Position numbers and translations under genes: made by a program. From Clostridia bacterium (GTDB lineage: Bacteria; Bacillota; Clostridia; Oscillospirales; CAG-272), in assembly GCA_017410065.1 (NCBI GenBank), contig JAFQRL010000021.1, positions 1 through 64,000 on the forward strand: a DNA stretch of 64,000 nt. The letters are read 5' to 3'. The first letter of the stretch is position 1. Every line of letters begins with the position of its first letter. The notes beneath the pieces are model-generated. The model saw only the letters and a list, made by a program, of their open reading frames with translations. It did no database searches and had not been told where the DNA came from. Positions 47,787 through 55,886 of the stretch are shown piece by piece.

Positions 47787-49235
47787 ATGGATAACAAATT
47801 AACTAAAAAGTACGGATTATTCACGGCGATCTGTATGGTCGTGGGTATCGTTATCGGCTCGGGCATTTTCTTCAAGACGAAGGACGTGCTTGCGGCGGCA
47901 AACGGCAACGCGCTATATAGCGTGCTCGCGTGGATAATTTCGGGACTTATAATGGTTGCTATCGCCACCACCTTCGGCGTTATGGCAACAAAGTATGAGA
48001 AGGTGAACGGTGTAGTTGACTACGCCGAGGCTACCTGCGGTAAGACCTACGCTTACTACGTTGGTTGGTTTATGTCTCTCATCTATTACCCTGCAATGAC
48101 CTCCGTGCTTGCTTGGGTATCCGCGAGATACACTCTCGTGCTCTTTGGCTACGTCGAGGCTCCCCTTTTCGTTGATCTCAAGAGCTCTCTCAACAGCCCC
48201 GAGTGCATCACCCTCGCCCTCTTCTACCTCGTGCTTATCTACTTCCTTAACACGATAGCTCCGAAGATCGCAGGTAAATTCCAGGTTTCCTCAACGGCTG
48301 TTAAGCTTATCCCCATAGTCTTCATCGGTATCGTGGGTATGATCATCGGTCTTTTCAACACGAAGCTTGGCGCAAACTTCAACGCAGATGCGGTTGCAGA
48401 CACTATGCCCGCTCCCGCAGAAGGTGTTTCCACGGGTCTCTTCCCTGCTATTTGCGGCACGATCTTTGCTTATGAGGGCTGGGTAGTTGCAACGACTATC
48501 AACTCCGAGATCAAGAATTCCAAGAAGAATCTTCCTATCGCTCTCTGCCTTGGCACGCTTATCATCGTTGCGGCATACACGCTTTACAACGTTGGTATTC
48601 TTGGTCTTGCCGATATTTCCGACGTTACCGTTAACGGAACGGGTGCGGCGTTTGCCTACTTCGGAACGGTTGGCTCCAAGATCATTCAGGCGTTCATCGT
48701 TATTTCCTGCCTTGGTACTCTTAACGGACTTATGCTCGGCTGCTGCCGCGGTATTTATTCTCTTTCCGCAAGAGACGAGGGCATCTCTCCCGCCACCTTC
48801 AAGCAGATCGACGTTAAGACGAATATGCCTCACAACTCTGCGGCATTTGCTCTTCTCACCTGCGCGGTTTGGTTTGTTTACTTCATTCTTATGGGTCTCG
48901 GCTTGTTCGATTTCGGTGTTATCAGCAAGTACGGCTTCGATTCCTCCGAGCTTCCCATCATCACCATCTATCCTCTCTACGTTCCGATCCTCATCGTTAT
49001 GATGGTCAAGGAAAAGGATCTTCACCCCTTCAAGAGATTTGTGCTTCCCTCTGTTTCCATCGTTGGAGTTGGCATAATCGTGGCTGCAAGTATTCTCAAG
49101 CACAAGATGGCAAACGTCTGGTACCTTATCGTGTTTGCTATCATTATGGGTATCGGCGCGCTCGTTTCTCTCTACAATAAGAAGCGTCGCGCAGGCGGTA
49201 TCGTTGGTACAGCCTCTGCTCACGAGGAAGAATAA
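47787..49235 (+). CDS. APC-family amino-acid permease/exchanger
   Basis: 482 residues, about 12 membrane helices. Helix 1 carries the family glycine motif VVGIVIGSGIFFKTKDVL; helix 6 region has ICGTIFAYEGWVVATTINSEIKN. It resembles the LAT/SteT (serine-threonine) exchanger branch more than solute-specific permeases, but the substrate is not determined. It has its own promoter and AAGGAG site. Confidence 0.92.
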   Translation: MDNKLTKKYGLFTAICMVVGIVIGSGIFFKTKDVLAAANGNALYSVLAWIISGLIMVAIATTFGVMATKYEKVNGVVDYAEATCGKTYAYYVGWFMSLIYYPAMTSVLAWVSARYTLVLFGYVEAPLFVDLKSSLNSPECITLALFYLVLIYFLNTIAPKIAGKFQVSSTAVKLIPIVFIGIVGMIIGLFNTKLGANFNADAVADTMPAPAEGVSTGLFPAICGTIFAYEGWVVATTINSEIKNSKKNLPIALCLGTLIIVAAYTLYNVGILGLADISDVTVNGTGAAFAYFGTVGSKIIQAFIVISCLGTLNGLMLGCCRGIYSLSARDEGISPATFKQIDVKTNMPHNSAAFALLTCAVWFVYFILMGLGLFDFGVISKYGFDSSELPIITIYPLYVPILIVMMVKEKDLHPFKRFVLPSVSIVGVGIIVAASILKHKMANVWYLIVFAIIMGIGALVSLYNKKRRAGGIVGTASAHEEE

Positions 49236-49261
49236 TTCGGTTTTATTGGCATTAATTCACA

Positions 49262-49291
49262 GGTTGCGACAGGTGCTTTGCCTGTCGCAAC
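49262..49291 (+). terminator. Hairpin after the permease gene
   Basis: GGTTGCGACAGG, loop TGCTTTG, CCTGTCGCAAC; an 11-bp stem with a weak T-run. It overlaps the leader of the next gene, so it may attenuate as well as terminate. Confidence 0.6.
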
Positions 49292-49316
49292 ACATATTTT
49301 ACATAGGATTTTTATT

Positions 49317-50441
49317 ATGAATTTTTCAAAGTTGGACTCTTATTTGGAAACCTTAAAGCATACGGGAATACCCGCTTGCGAGCTTATAATCACCCATAAG
49401 GGGGATACCGTGTATCATAAATGCGCCGGATTCTCCAATGCAGACGGTACTACTCCCACCTCGGAAAATGATATTTATTGGCTATACTCGGCAACCAAGG
49501 TGATCACCTGTATCGCGGCGATGAGACTTGTTGAGCGAGGTATTATATCTCTTGACGATCCTGTTTCAAAATACATTCCCGAATATGAGTCCCTCCTGAT
49601 ACACGAGGCGGACGGCTCGTCCCACAAAGCAAAGGAGACCCTTCGCGTGTGGCATCTTTTCACGATGACGGGCGGTATGACCTACGAAAAGGCAACGAAG
49701 AATATAATTGAAGCGAGGGACAGGAGCACCGTCGGCATCGTTCGCGCTATGGCGCGAGACGGACTTGTGTTTGAGCCCGGCACTCACTTTAAATACAGCC
49801 TTTGCCACGACGTGCTTGCGGCGATAGTTGAGATCGCATCGGGCGTTAGGTATTCGGAATATCTCAAAAGGAATATATTTGAGCCGCTGGGTATAGTTGA
49901 TATGGGCTTTAAGCCGAGCGCGGAGCAGAATTCCCGCTTCTCTGCTATGTATAAGCATCACGGCGGCACGGCAAAGGCGGAGCTTAAGAAAACCGAAAAC
50001 TCCTTTGTGCTCTCCGAGGAATTCGAAAGCGGCGGCGCGGGGCTTTTCGGCACGGCAAGCGAATACATTAAGATCATTACCGCGCTTTCGCTCGGAGGTA
50101 CTGCAAGAAACGGATATCAGCTTCTCACCGAGGAATCGGTGAGGATGATGCAGAAGAACTATCTTTGCGACGCCGCGCTGGACGATTTCTCCGCTACCTC
50201 CAAATTCGGATACGGATGGGGGCTTTGCGGCAGAGTTCATATAGCTCCCGTGGTGTCGTGCTCGGCTAGCCCTGTGGGCGAATTCGGTTGGGACGGTGCC
50301 GCAGGTGCATACGTTTTGATAGACCCCGAAAACGAGCTTGCTATTTTCTATGTCCAGCACGTTATGTCTTGCAGCTACGTTTATCACACCGTACATCCGA
50401 GGCTCCGAAATATGGCGTACGAGGCTATAATGGGAGAATGA
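49317..50441 (+). CDS. Serine hydrolase, class C beta-lactamase-like family
   Basis: 374 residues, no signal peptide. SxxK motif in YSATKVITCIAAMRL near residue 60; a tyrosine at the YxN position in FKYSLCHDVLAAIVE (YSL rather than YSN). LRVWHLFTMTGGM and NIFEPLGIVDMGFKP are typical of the family. Without a signal peptide it is more likely an esterase or peptidase than a true beta-lactamase. A histidine phosphatase starts one base after its stop, so the two are co-transcribed. Confidence 0.88.
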   Translation: MNFSKLDSYLETLKHTGIPACELIITHKGDTVYHKCAGFSNADGTTPTSENDIYWLYSATKVITCIAAMRLVERGIISLDDPVSKYIPEYESLLIHEADGSSHKAKETLRVWHLFTMTGGMTYEKATKNIIEARDRSTVGIVRAMARDGLVFEPGTHFKYSLCHDVLAAIVEIASGVRYSEYLKRNIFEPLGIVDMGFKPSAEQNSRFSAMYKHHGGTAKAELKKTENSFVLSEEFESGGAGLFGTASEYIKIITALSLGGTARNGYQLLTEESVRMMQKNYLCDAALDDFSATSKFGYGWGLCGRVHIAPVVSCSASPVGEFGWDGAAGAYVLIDPENELAIFYVQHVMSCSYVYHTVHPRLRNMAYEAIMGE

Positions 50442-50442
50442 T

Positions 50443-51171
50443 ATGAGGCTTCTTATCATAAGGCACGGCGACCCCGACTATTCAATAGATTCATTGACAG
50501 AGGTAGGTAAGATCGAAGCCGAGCTTCTTGCCGACCGCCTTTGCGATATGGATATTTCAGAGTTTTACATCTCCCCCCTGGGCAGAGCTCGCCGCACGGC
50601 AGAGCCAACCCTTAAGAGAATGGGGCGTGACGGTGCGGTGCTTGATTGGCTTCGGGAATTTCCGCCGAGGGTGAAGAGACCCGATAAGGACGAGGCAAGC
50701 GTTGCTTGGGATTGGCTCCCCGCCGATTGGACGGCAGAGCCGAGATTTTACGGCAGAGACGGCTGGTGGGAGCCCGAGGCATTTAAAAATGCCGAGGTTA
50801 AGGCGGCGTACGACTACGTTACGAAAAGCCTTGATGAGCTTCTCGCCTCCCACGGCTATAAGCGCGAGGGGAATATTTACAGAGCAACTCACCCAAACAC
50901 AGATACGGTTGCCCTGGTTTGCCATTTCGGGCTTGAATGTGTACTTTTATCCCATTTGCTCGGCATTTCTCCTATGCCGCTTTGGCACGGTACGTGCGCC
51001 GCGCCCACGTCGGTTACGACCTTATACACCGAGGAGAGGCGCGAGGGGGTCGCAAGCTTCAGAATGGCGGCGTTTGGCGACGTCTCTCACCTCTATAAAG
51101 CAGGCAGAGAGCCCTCCTTCGCGGCGAGATTTTGCGAGACCTTCTCAAACGAAAACGAGAGGCACGACTAG
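50443..51171 (+). CDS. Histidine phosphatase family protein
   Basis: 242 residues. The phosphohistidine motif LLIIRHGDPDYS opens the protein; the second arginine is in SPLGRARRTAEPT, and the second histidine in ALVCHFGLECVLLSHLLG. The insert between them (WDWLPADWTAEPRF) is longer than in phosphoglycerate mutase, which suggests a small-molecule or sugar phosphatase. It is translationally linked to the serine hydrolase upstream. Confidence 0.88.
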   Translation: MRLLIIRHGDPDYSIDSLTEVGKIEAELLADRLCDMDISEFYISPLGRARRTAEPTLKRMGRDGAVLDWLREFPPRVKRPDKDEASVAWDWLPADWTAEPRFYGRDGWWEPEAFKNAEVKAAYDYVTKSLDELLASHGYKREGNIYRATHPNTDTVALVCHFGLECVLLSHLLGISPMPLWHGTCAAPTSVTTLYTEERREGVASFRMAAFGDVSHLYKAGREPSFAARFCETFSNENERHD

Positions 51172-51337
51172 GCATACCTGCGGCGGAGCAGCTATGCGTC
51201 GAAATATTGTTTATATTCAAATATCGGTAGTTGATTATTTACATTTCCAACATATATTTTGGGGCGTGCTTTAATATTTATAGGATATAATATACCTTGG
51301 GCGGCAGTATCGAAAATAAGCCTCAAGGAGAATTAAA

Positions 51338-52081
51338 ATGAATAATGAGAAGGATCGCTTCCCCATCCGCGAGCTTCTTGAAGTCGGGGATAATATACAG
51401 GAGATAGGAAAAAGATTGGCTTGGAATATGGTGCAATACAAGGAGCTTCAAATGGCTTACGATTGCGCTATGCGAGAGGTCAGAACGAAGTTTGAGGTGC
51501 TCAACGCGGAGTTTGATCTCAAGCATTCAAGAAACCCTATCTCGGCAATACACACACGGCTCAAAAGCACCCACAGCATAATTGAAAAGCTGAAAAAGCG
51601 AGGTGCGCCGATCACGCTGGAGGCGGTTGAGGAGCAGGTCACGGATCTTGCGGGAGTAAGAATAATCTGCTCGTATATTGACGACGTATACAGTATTGCA
51701 AACGCCTTTCTCCGTCAGGACGACATCACCCTGATCACGGCAAAGGATTACATAAAGGAGCCGAAGAAAAATGGCTATCGCAGCTTGCATCTTATCGTAA
51801 GTGTCCCCGTTTTCTTCTCGGACAGTCGGCGCGAGGTGAAGGTAGAGGTGCAGATACGCACGGTCGCTATGGATTTCTGGGCAAGCCTTGAGCACGAGAT
51901 AAGGTACAAAAACGGAGGCAAGGAGGAGGCGTGGCTCTCCGAGGAGCTGAAGGAATGTGCCGAAACGGTTGCGAAGGCGGACGAGCAGATGCTCTCTATA
52001 AGAGAGAGGGTCGAGGCGGACCCCGAAAAAGATGAGTCCGAGCTTTCAAGGAGAATAAAGGCAACTCTCAAAAAAATGTGA
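51338..52081 (+). CDS. Small alarmone synthetase, (p)ppGpp synthetase RelQ-like
   Basis: 247 residues, synthetase domain only (no HD hydrolase, TGS or ACT). Transfers pyrophosphate from ATP to GDP or GTP. Motifs: ISAIHTRLKSTHSIIEKLKK, TDLAGVRIICSYIDDVY (G-loop Asp), KPKKNGYRSLHL-type segment (here EPKKNGYRSLHLIVSV) and VEVQIRTVAMDFWASLEHEIRYK with the catalytic Glu. A C-terminal helix mediates tetramer contacts in RelQ. Single-gene unit with a downstream terminator. Confidence 0.93.
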   Translation: MNNEKDRFPIRELLEVGDNIQEIGKRLAWNMVQYKELQMAYDCAMREVRTKFEVLNAEFDLKHSRNPISAIHTRLKSTHSIIEKLKKRGAPITLEAVEEQVTDLAGVRIICSYIDDVYSIANAFLRQDDITLITAKDYIKEPKKNGYRSLHLIVSVPVFFSDSRREVKVEVQIRTVAMDFWASLEHEIRYKNGGKEEAWLSEELKECAETVAKADEQMLSIRERVEADPEKDESELSRRIKATLKKM

Positions 52082-52192
52082 AAAAAGAGAGAGCGGGCTG
52101 ATGTCGGCCGAGGAAATGCGGTGCGAAGTTAAGGCAACGGCACGGCGTATTATTGCATAATAAAAAAGCGGCGAGGATGCGCCGCGCAAGCA

Positions 52193-52228
52193 AAAGGCAC
52201 CGCAGGGCTTAGGCTCTGCGGTGCCTTT
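52193..52228. terminator. Bidirectional terminator
   Basis: AAAGGCACCGCAG, 9-nt loop, CTGCGGTGCCTTT with T-rich sequence after, between convergent genes. Confidence 0.9.
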
Positions 52229-52270
52229 AATTTTTAATAAGAACTTATGCTTATTGAACAGGATATTCTA

Positions 52271-53290
52271 TCAAACGGTCTTAACGAAGACGAACTGCAT
52301 TACCATAAACGCAAGGTAGATCGCAAGGAGGGAGAAGCCCTGCCACCTTCTGAGCTTGCCTGTGATTATGGCGGGGATCGTCATAATTCCCATAACGACG
52401 AACATTACGGGGAGGTCGAGAATGAATGACGCATTCTGACCGAAAAGGGATGCAGACATAGGGATCGAGAAGGGGTTGATGGTGATAGCCGTGCCCGAAA
52501 CGAGAACGAGATTGAAGATGTTCGCGCCGATGATGTTTCCGAGGGAGAGCGAGCCGTGACCCTTGATGAGAGAGGTGATGGCGGTGACGAGCTCGGGGAG
52601 CGAGGTGCCGATGGCAACCACGGTGAGACCGATGACCGACTGAGGAACACCAAGCTGAGTTGCGATGGCGGTCGCATTCTCAACAAGAAGATACGCGCCA
52701 ACGGCAATAACAGCCGCACCGGCCACAAGCATTAAAATATCCTTGATAAGGCCTGCTGCGGAGGGCTTGTCCTCGGCAAGCTCGGGGGAATCAAGCTTTT
52801 CTTCCTTCGGCTCCTCTGCCTCCGGATTCTTCTTCATATTGATCACGTTGATTATCATATATGCTAAGAAGCCGAGAAGAAGAAGGATACCTGCCCAAAG
52901 CGCAAAGCCCTTTGCGATATATGCGTTGAGGGCATAGAACACTGCCGCGCCGAAGAAGAAGGCGACCGGGAAAATAAGGGTCTTTCTATCTGCCTTTGCG
53001 GGTTTTATAGCAATGGTGATAGCCGCGATAAGCGAGGTGTTACAGATGATCGATCCGATAGCGTTTCCGTATGCAATACCTCCCGCTCCGCTCATAGCTC
53101 CCATAGCGGAGGTCATAACCTCGGGGAGAGTCGTACCGATGGAAACGACGGTTGCGCCGATAAGAAGCTCGGGAAGATGAAGGCGCTTTGCAATGCCGCT
53201 CGCCGCGTCAACGAACCAGTCTCCGCCCTTGATAAGAAGTATCAAGCCGAAGGCTAAGAGAAAATACTCTGTTGGGATAAAATCAAACAT
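52271..53290 (-). CDS. Calcium/sodium antiporter (CaCA family, YrbG-like)
   Basis: 339 residues, ten membrane helices in two inverted halves. The alpha repeats are VVSIGTTLPEVMTSAMGA with GNAIGSIICNTSL, and VVAIGTSLPELVTAITSL with GNIIGANIFNLVLVSG; the paired Glu residues bind the cation. A charged loop (EEPKEEKLDSPELAEDKP) joins the halves. It starts 53 bp after mntP on the same strand with no terminator between, so it lies behind the same Mn2+ riboswitch. AAAAGGAG precedes ATG. Confidence 0.92.
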   Translation of the reverse strand: MFDFIPTEYFLLAFGLILLIKGGDWFVDAASGIAKRLHLPELLIGATVVSIGTTLPEVMTSAMGAMSGAGGIAYGNAIGSIICNTSLIAAITIAIKPAKADRKTLIFPVAFFFGAAVFYALNAYIAKGFALWAGILLLLGFLAYMIINVINMKKNPEAEEPKEEKLDSPELAEDKPSAAGLIKDILMLVAGAAVIAVGAYLLVENATAIATQLGVPQSVIGLTVVAIGTSLPELVTAITSLIKGHGSLSLGNIIGANIFNLVLVSGTAITINPFSIPMSASLFGQNASFILDLPVMFVVMGIMTIPAIITGKLRRWQGFSLLAIYLAFMVMQFVFVKTV

Positions 53291-53343
53291 TTTTAACTCC
53301 TTTTGTAATTAGTTATTTACATTTTTATTGTTTTTTAATAAAA

Positions 53344-53946
53344 TCAGAAGAGGGACGTGATAAATATCTCAAGTCCGATAGCAATAAGAATTGCACCGCC
53401 AAAGATGGAGGATCTGCCTGCAAAGCGAGTACCTATCCTCTTGCCGATGAATATTCCCGCAAAGCATATAGCAAAGGTTATGAGTGCGACTATAAGCGCG
53501 CAGACGACAGCCTCGGGAGTGCTATATTCAGCTATTGTGAAGCCGACGGAGAGTGCGTCTATGGAGGTGGCAACGCCCTGAACAAGCAAAGCCGCGACAC
53601 CGAGCCTTTTGGGCACAGGGCAGCTTTCCCCGCCCTCTGCTTTGCATTTACATTCGGCAACACCCTCGGAGAGCATTTTGCCGCCGATGAAGCTGAGAAG
53701 TGCAAGGGCTATCCAAGGAATTGCAGGCTGAACTGCCGTGAAGTAGCTTGCGATATTATGCACGCAGAACCAGCCGATGAGAGGCATCGCGCCCTGAAAT
53801 GCACCGAAAACTCCCGCCACAAGAAGGCTCTTGCCTATTTTCATTTTCGGCTCGTTTAGTCCGTTTGCAAGGGAGACCGAGAAGGCATCCATTGCAAGGC
53901 CCGTGCCGATCAGTATGCTGTTAAAGAAAAATAGAAAATTAAACAT
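53344..53946 (-). CDS. mntP: Manganese efflux pump MntP
   Basis: 200 residues, six membrane helices. Contains the characteristic LAMDAFSVSLANGL with the metal-binding Asp and a second half SIDALSVGFTIAEY. The loop in the middle is Cys-rich (AECKCKAEGGESC). It exports Mn2+ and protects from overload. Control by the yybP-ykoY riboswitch in its 250-nt leader supports the assignment. AAGGAG precedes ATG. Confidence 0.95.
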   Translation of the reverse strand: MFNFLFFFNSILIGTGLAMDAFSVSLANGLNEPKMKIGKSLLVAGVFGAFQGAMPLIGWFCVHNIASYFTAVQPAIPWIALALLSFIGGKMLSEGVAECKCKAEGGESCPVPKRLGVAALLVQGVATSIDALSVGFTIAEYSTPEAVVCALIVALITFAICFAGIFIGKRIGTRFAGRSSIFGGAILIAIGLEIFITSLF

Positions 53947-54019
53947 AGATGGGCTCCTTCTTTACTTAGGATTGCCGTGAGTATATCGGGAACAAAGCTT
54001 ACCGAAAAATTGTGATCAT

Positions 54020-54052
54020 AAAATAAAAATCGGTATGACAGGGAGCCATACC
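54020..54052 (-). terminator. Riboswitch-controlled terminator
   Basis: Reading minus: GGTATG, loop GCTCCCTGT, CATACC, then GATTTTTATTTT. The loop repeats the GCTCCC of the aptamer closing stem and could compete for pairing with its GGGAG. Confidence 0.7.
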
Positions 54053-54069
54053 AAAAGCAAGAATATAAC

Positions 54070-54181
54070 GGGAGCTTGCTCAGCATAGCCGAAAACAGTC
54101 TCGCAATTTAAAGCAAGCCAGATCTCAGATAAGAGATCAGGATGTTGACTTGCTACGCCCCACGCGCGCTTGCTACTCCCT
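54070..54181 (-). promoter_or_regulatory. yybP-ykoY manganese riboswitch
   Basis: Reading minus, the aptamer shows all conserved elements: GGGAGTAGCAAG at the 5' end, GCAAGTCAACATCCTGA (L1-type loop), a variable stem, GGCTTGC, GCGAGACTGTTTTCGGCTA (the second conserved loop) and the closing TGAGCAAGCTCCC. The 5' GGGAG pairs with the 3' CTCCC. It lies between a TTGACA/TAAAAT promoter and a T-tailed hairpin, in front of mntP. Confidence 0.92.
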
Positions 54182-54193
54182 GAATGCTCTATT

Positions 54194-54222
54194 ATTTTAA
54201 CACATCGAAACTGTTTTGTCAA
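54194..54222 (-). promoter_or_regulatory. Promoter of the Mn riboswitch operon
   Basis: Reading minus: TTGACA (54222-54217), 17 bp, TAAAAT (54199-54194), about 13 nt before the aptamer. Confidence 0.85.
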
Positions 54223-54229
54223 TACGTAT

Positions 54230-54271
54230 GATATATTATTTATTTTCGATGATATATTATTTATTTTCGAT
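54230..54271 (+). repeat. Tandem 21-bp duplication
   Basis: GATATATTATTTATTTTCGA(T) occurs twice head to tail (54230-54250, 54251-54271), two helical turns apart, between the divergent promoters of mntP and the SHOCT gene. Confidence 0.75.
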
Positions 54272-54297
54272 GCGCTTTATTCTTTTTATTTTTTGTC

Positions 54298-54326
54298 TTT
54301 ACAAAGCCACCGCTTTGTGCTATAAT
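54298..54326 (+). promoter_or_regulatory. Promoter of the SHOCT membrane-protein gene
   Basis: TTTACA, 17 bp, TATAAT. The spacer holds the palindrome ACAAAGC-CACC-GCTTTGT, a possible operator. Confidence 0.75.
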
Positions 54327-54368
54327 GTAGCCGATGGCTTTGCCAACAAAGATTTTTTGGAGGTTTTT

Positions 54369-55313
54369 ATGAATACCCAGGCTAAAAAGTCGCCGTTTTG
54401 TCTCGGCGCGCTGTTTCTTCTGATCGCGGCTTCATTATCGCTTCTTTTATCTCTTATCGATATGGTGCCGCTTATCAAATACTTTGAGTATCTTGAAATC
54501 GAGGGAGTGCTTATCCTATTCATAGTACCTATGCTCGGTGCCATTATGGATATTGTATTCTCAATTTTCCTACTTATGCGCAAGAGAGGTCTTGCATCGG
54601 GAATACTCGCGCTCGCGCTTTCCCTTCTTTGCTTCACCGACATTTTCTCGGCAGTTGCTCCCGCCCTCAGTCTGTTCGGCTTCAGCGCTTCTTCTGCCAT
54701 CGGCACAGGCGTATCGCTTCTTTTCACCATCTTCTCCGTGCTCTTTGAGTTCACACTTTGGACGGTTATCGGTCTTTATATGATCCTTCCGAAGCACCCC
54801 ACAGTTAAAAAGATATTCAGCATTTTGGCACTTGTGTGCGCTATCACGGTCCTTTCCTTCTCCGAGCTTGGCTCGCTGGTGACACTCGCCACAGGGCGCT
54901 TTACAGCAGGATTTGCCTTCGCCTCTTTCTTCGATTTTCTGATAATCGTTCCTCTTTCGGGCGTTGGACTTCTTCTCATCACCAAATGGGTGTTTGCCGA
55001 TGAAGAAACCGAGGTAAATGCAGCTTCGGCAAAAGCTCCCGAAGTATTCGCGGCAGAGCCTGCGGCGGTAGCAGAGCCTGTGGCGGTAGCCGTTTCTGCT
55101 CCCGAGGTTGTCGCACCCACAGCTCCCGCAGCGCCCGCGGCAAAGCCCGCGCCCGTTGAACAGCCCACACCCGTTGCAAAGCCCGCACCCGCGGTAGCGA
55201 ACAACGCAGCGGCGATCGCCGAGCAACTCAGAACCTATAAGCAGCTCCTCGACGAAGGCGTTATCAACGAGGAAGAATACGAAACAATGAAAAAGCAGAT
55301 CCTTGGTATCTGA
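54369..55313 (+). CDS. Membrane protein with C-terminal SHOCT domain
   Basis: 314 residues. Six or so membrane helices fill residues 10-215 (CLGALFLLIAASLSLLLSLI first). A long Ala/Pro/Val-rich linker (residues ~220-275, alternating APAAPAAKPAP-type repeats) leads to a short C-terminal SHOCT module, LRTYKQLLDEGVINEEEYE and KKQILGI. SHOCT marks oligomerisation or docking, with unknown function. ATG 54369 has GGAGG 6 nt upstream. The linker is GC-rich and repetitive. Confidence 0.85.
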   Translation: MNTQAKKSPFCLGALFLLIAASLSLLLSLIDMVPLIKYFEYLEIEGVLILFIVPMLGAIMDIVFSIFLLMRKRGLASGILALALSLLCFTDIFSAVAPALSLFGFSASSAIGTGVSLLFTIFSVLFEFTLWTVIGLYMILPKHPTVKKIFSILALVCAITVLSFSELGSLVTLATGRFTAGFAFASFFDFLIIVPLSGVGLLLITKWVFADEETEVNAASAKAPEVFAAEPAAVAEPVAVAVSAPEVVAPTAPAAPAAKPAPVEQPTPVAKPAPAVANNAAAIAEQLRTYKQLLDEGVINEEEYETMKKQILGI

Positions 55314-55345
55314 TTAGCGTGTTATCCTTAACGGAGAACACGCAG

Positions 55346-55520
55346 TCAAATCCGTCTTCGACGGGTGAAATCCACCTACGGTGGATGAAATCGCTTTCGC
55401 GATGAAATCCTGCTTCGCAGGGTTGTATTAAGACGGATTTGATTTCATCCAAGGCGACGCCTTGGATTTCATCTGAATGAAGTGAAGATTTCATCGTTGC
55501 CGTGCAACGATTTCATTAAA
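55346..55520. repeat. Hairpin array, family 2 (GATGAAATC linkers)
   Basis: Hairpins CCACC-TAC-GGTGG, TCGC-TTT-CGCGA-type, CCTGC-TTC-GCAGG, CCAAGGC-GAC-GCCTTGG and ATCGTTG-CCGTG-CAACGAT are separated by GATGAAATC or its complement GATTTCATC. An outer stem TCAAATCCGTCTT (55346-55358) pairs perfectly with AAGACGGATTTGA (55430-55442), so the first half folds as a multibranched structure. 55314-55886 holds no gene apart from these arrays. Confidence 0.85.
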
Positions 55521-55563
55521 CCGACAGAAAAAGAGAGGCTAATAATGTGCCTCTCTTTTCTGT

Positions 55564-55775
55564 TAGTGAAGTTTTTGCTGTCGCAAAAGTGAAGTTGCAC
55601 CGCGAACCCCCAAAAGCTCATGCTTCGCTTCGGGGAACCCCGTTTCAGTGAAGTTTGTGCTATGCTCAAGTGAAGTTAAGTTTGCCCATCACTTCGCCGT
55701 CAGGCGAAACTTCACTCACGAAGTGAACTTCACTATCAGAGATAACTTCACTTGCCCAAAGGGCAAACTTAGTTG
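55564..55775 (-). repeat. 212-bp hairpin array, family 1, copy B (inverted)
   Basis: Reverse complement of the 8350-8561 array with the same overall length. Stem differences keep pairing, e.g. TTTTGC-GACA-GCAAAA in place of TTTCGC-GTAA-GCGAAA. In element orientation it is preceded by a GGGGCACCTGC/GCAGGTGCCCC hairpin (55776-55803) and followed by an AGAAAAGAGAGGC hairpin (55526-55562), matching the layout around copy A. Confidence 0.9.
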
Positions 55776-55886
55776 GGGCACCTGCTTTATCGCAGGTGCC
55801 CCAAGGCGCAAGGGAGCGACCGAGATGAAGCCGTATTTACATACGGCGATTTGAGGAAGTCGAGCGGCAACGAAGTTGGAGGCTGT

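Noticed and set aside
48291..49223. Minus-strand frame (310 codons) opposite the permease
   Set aside because: Antisense to a 12-helix transporter; charged Asn/Asp-rich composition is the complement of hydrophobic codons.
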